Below, in pieces: positions 61,136 to 64,000 of a stretch of 64,000 nt of DNA. A program made the position numbers and the translations under genes. The DNA comes from Edolisoma coerulescens. Taxonomy: Eukaryota > Chordata > Aves > Passeriformes > Campephagidae. The notes below the pieces were generated by a model. It searched no databases. It was not told the DNA's origin and saw only the letters and a program-made list of their open reading frames with translations. The stretch spans positions 623,521-687,520 of the forward strand of contig VWZW01005525.1 in NCBI GenBank assembly GCA_013397115.1. The letters are read 5' to 3'. Each line of letters opens with the position of its first letter. Position 1 is the first letter of the stretch.

Positions 61136-64000
61136 CTACAGCAAAAGGGAAAGAAAAGAGGGAGATGGCCAAACCTCAGCTTTCATTTTCATTTTTGCCA
61201 GATGCTTGGATCAGCTCCAGCCAATATGACAGTCACACAATCATCACTCAGCAAGACCAACCCCAAAAAAGGATCCAACCCCCTTGGATCCACCTATCAA
61301 ATGGCCCTCCCCAGCCCAAGTCTCCTTTTCTCCCACACAAAGCTCAAGTTGTATGCTCACAGAACCTACTGGCCCTTCCATCCTTTACCTGCCTAGCTGT
61401 TGCTCTCTTACAATGCTGAACCCTCCCTTGCAGGAAAGTGCAAAAGTCTCCCAACATTTATATTACAACCCTGTTATGTGTGTGTTTGATGCTAAATGAT
61501 GAGAAAAGACTAAATCCCATTTCAGTACCCCCTGGCTTCCATTTAACCTTGCCTGTCAAAGAGGTGATGAAGAAGGCTTGTTCTCACCTTGTTTATCCTC
61601 ACTGCAGCTATCACAGGTCAGCATGGCTTATGACTCTTTGAACCAGGGTCTGTACCCTTCTAATGCCTGACATTCAGGAGGCAGAAAGACTATTTAACAA
61701 TTGTTATCTCTTCATATGAGCATTCTCTACGTCATATTGTGAGATAAGAAGAGGATATTCCCTCTCCTAGAACTACTCACATGCTGGGGAAAGGGAATGA
61801 TGAAGTAGCAAGGCAGAACAAGAATCAAGTAAGATCTGTCAGTCTAAGCAGGAGAGGAGTGGTGCAAACTAGTCCTTGCAAGGTCCCTTATGAGTTTAAT
61901 AAACTCTGTAACATGTTCAGATCCACAGGCACCAGATGATAATTCCTACAAAACCTCAGGCAGCCAGCTCTGATAAGCAAGGATGGAAGCTGGAATGCTT
62001 CCACCACATTGCATAAGGGCACTTTGCCTCATGAGGCTGATCTTTGCTTGCTTCAATTCCCATCTAGCTAGAAGCTGCTGAAGGAGCTCGTTGTCAGAAG
62101 AGAGTCACACCTTGCTCCACACACACTCTCCAGCTCCTTTATTGTTATGCACATCAAGAAACACCAAAGTCGCTTCCAAAAGTCATGCTCCTGTCTCCCG
62201 AGGTGTCCAATCTCAGGTTCAGCAAACTTAGGTTCAAAGCTCTATGTCTTGGGCTGGCAGGGAGAATCCTCCAAAGATGCAGTGGAGGATGGGAAGCCAC
62301 ATTATTTTCCTGTCTCTGAGCCTCATCCTAGACTCACTACACTTTCCTGCCCAGGCTGTGTTCTATCTCTTTGCTGCGTAGTTTGGGATTAGTACAGCTT
62401 CTCTAAAGCCTGTCTAAACAAGACTGCTCAGAACAGCAATGTCATTAAAGTGCCCATGGTCTGTAGTTAGCCACATGAGTTGTCTCCTACACCCACAGCT
62501 AGCATACTCGGGAGTGGATACTGGGCAGCATCCAGCTACCATGAAAATATGGTTCAATATTCCTACATCCAGCACAAGGGCATCAGTGAGATGGAGCAAG
62601 AGGAAAGACTAATGTTTCTCTGCAGCTAGTGAGCACACACCCATCGACCACGTGCTTTAGCGCACATTTTCTTAGGTAGGCACTAGCCTACTAGTAAGAC
62701 TTGGGCCTACCCAACCTTTGCTCAACTAATGAATGGTAAAATCCTGAACCCCTGTTGTGTGAAATATTTGGAGAACTGAAGACTGAAAAACACCACCTTA
62801 CCTCTGTCCCACACCAGCAAGGCTATTGCTGCCATGGGCTGCTGGAGTCACCTGGAGCCCATGAACAGCCATTCACCTTCCTGGGTGATGGTTTTCCCTT
62901 CCTACAGAACTGAAAGCAAGAAGAGTACACTCCCCCCTTCCCCCAAGGCAAAATGAAGCCAAACACATCACAGAGGCCCTGAAGGAGGAGAAGTCTGAGT
63001 GGCAGACAGGTTTGAAACTAGATGGTCAATACCCTGTCTGCAATTCTCTTCAAACTGCTGTAAGGAAGTCCAGGCTGGGTCAAAACAAGTTTATTTCCTA
63101 AATGGAATGGATGACTTCTAAAACCCAAACCAGGGCCAATGTCGACCCATGTGGAAGAACCATTGGTCCAGGACCAGGGTCAGGGGCCAGCACCTTGGAG
63201 GGTGCAGGGGGCCATAGCAGTGGGTCCTGTGTGACATCCATCTTTGGGGACCACAGGGATGGCTCTGCATGCACTGTCAGCAGGGCCTGGGGACAAAGGG
63301 CAGGCCCAGGAATGAAGAGCAGGAGCAGTGTTGTGATAAAGCTGCTGTGACAGGGATTACCACAAGGATGTCAAGTCACATTCAGGCAAATGCCTGGGAG
63401 AGTAGGGGAAGGCATGCAGGGCACAGAAGTCGGAGCACTCTCTGATAGTTATCGTCATGGGGTTCTCTGAGAGCTGTCACTGCAGACACTCAGGAAGCAG
63501 AGGCAAGACATGCAAGGTCCTGTCTTCTCAGACTGATGAAGGGCCCAAGAAACTTGCCGAAGACCTAAAGATGGAGGTGGACCCTACAGTCATAATGACT
63601 CCAGCTGAAACTGCGGGCAGATGTCTGGGACACGGAGTTCATCAAGGAAGTCAGTGCCTGGCCCTTCATACCCCACCAGGCTGTGCTCAGTGCAGGGAAG
63701 GAGGCACAGGCACCCTTGCACCGCTCTGCTGAACCAGCAGCACTGAGGGAAGAGGGGTGGCAGACCACAGCTTCTGAAGGCCTAGGGGAAATCTCAGCAA
63801 GAGCAATCCGAGGGACACAGACAGCAAGGAGTTCACAGCTCTCAAATCTTAAAAGCAAGAGACAGAAAAAAGACAGATGCAAGGAGGCCAAGAAGGAGGA
63901 AGATACCCCAGCGGCTCTGGGCAGGGCAGCCCCGAGTGGGAAGGAGAAGGGCATTCACTGCCTTCCTGGGCCTCGATTAAAATAAAAAAAAAAAAAAGAC
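61136..64000 (-). other. HPSE2: HPSE2 intron, 5' of the exon at 60974-61135 (partial)
   Basis: Upstream intron sequence of the minus-strand gene. I found no match to the preceding heparanase-2 segment (which ends Tyr-Tyr-Leu-Lys-Asn-Tyr-Glu-Asp), so that exon lies beyond 64000. Repeats were not recognised except for an A-tract with an AATAAA-like start at about 63981-63997. The GC-rich part from 63100 to 63960 carries short overlapping frames with no known relatives. Confidence 0.8.

Noticed and set aside
1..64000. Prokaryotic-type systems such as CRISPR arrays, operons or phage genes
   Set aside because: No regularly spaced direct repeats with unique spacers, no dense gene packing and no ribosome-binding-site pattern. 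The spliced HPSE2 exons and CR1 elements show this is vertebrate DNA.

Overview
The window looks like vertebrate nuclear DNA, most likely from a bird. It has no prokaryotic gene organisation. Nearly all recognisable repeats are CR1 LINE fragments. Several end in the avian-type CR1 tail, a TTCCAACC block followed by copies of ATTCTATG. Overall repeat density is low. The three coding exons found match one large gene, HPSE2 (heparanase-2), read on the minus strand.

Layout: the exons lie at 61135-60974, 2835-2662 and 2101-1930, in transcription order. All three have GT..AG borders and phases that join cleanly. By my recollection of the human protein they cover about residues 150-203, 204-261 and 262 to about 319, and are probably exons 3, 4 and 5. 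A 58,138-bp intron separates the first two and a 560-bp intron separates the second and third. The exons before and after these were not found and must lie outside the window. More than 99% of the window is therefore intron of a single gene.

The introns hold CR1 fragments of at least two age classes. Younger, 5'-truncated copies are near 5.8-6.4, 37.8, 44.2 and 48.2 kb. Heavily decayed copies are near 24.1-24.5, 29.3, 31.2-31.4 and 51.5-55.1 kb, and possibly 46.9 kb. There is also one MIR-like SINE remnant at 34.5 kb, a strongly decayed tandem repeat of about 47-bp period at 9.6-10.2 kb, a few short tandem repeats, several CpG-dense patches and AT-rich stretches. I found no second protein-coding gene, tRNA, rRNA, CRISPR array or intact mobile element.

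Function: the exons encode the part of the GH79-type fold that runs from the region equivalent to the heparanase linker and large-subunit start up to just past the acid/base Asn-Glu-Pro motif. The Glu codon of that motif is split by the 560-bp intron. No novel biological system is evident. The most useful observations are the two frame-preserving exons whose sizes match known human isoform differences, the decayed minisatellite, the layered CR1 relics and the CpG-dense intronic patches.
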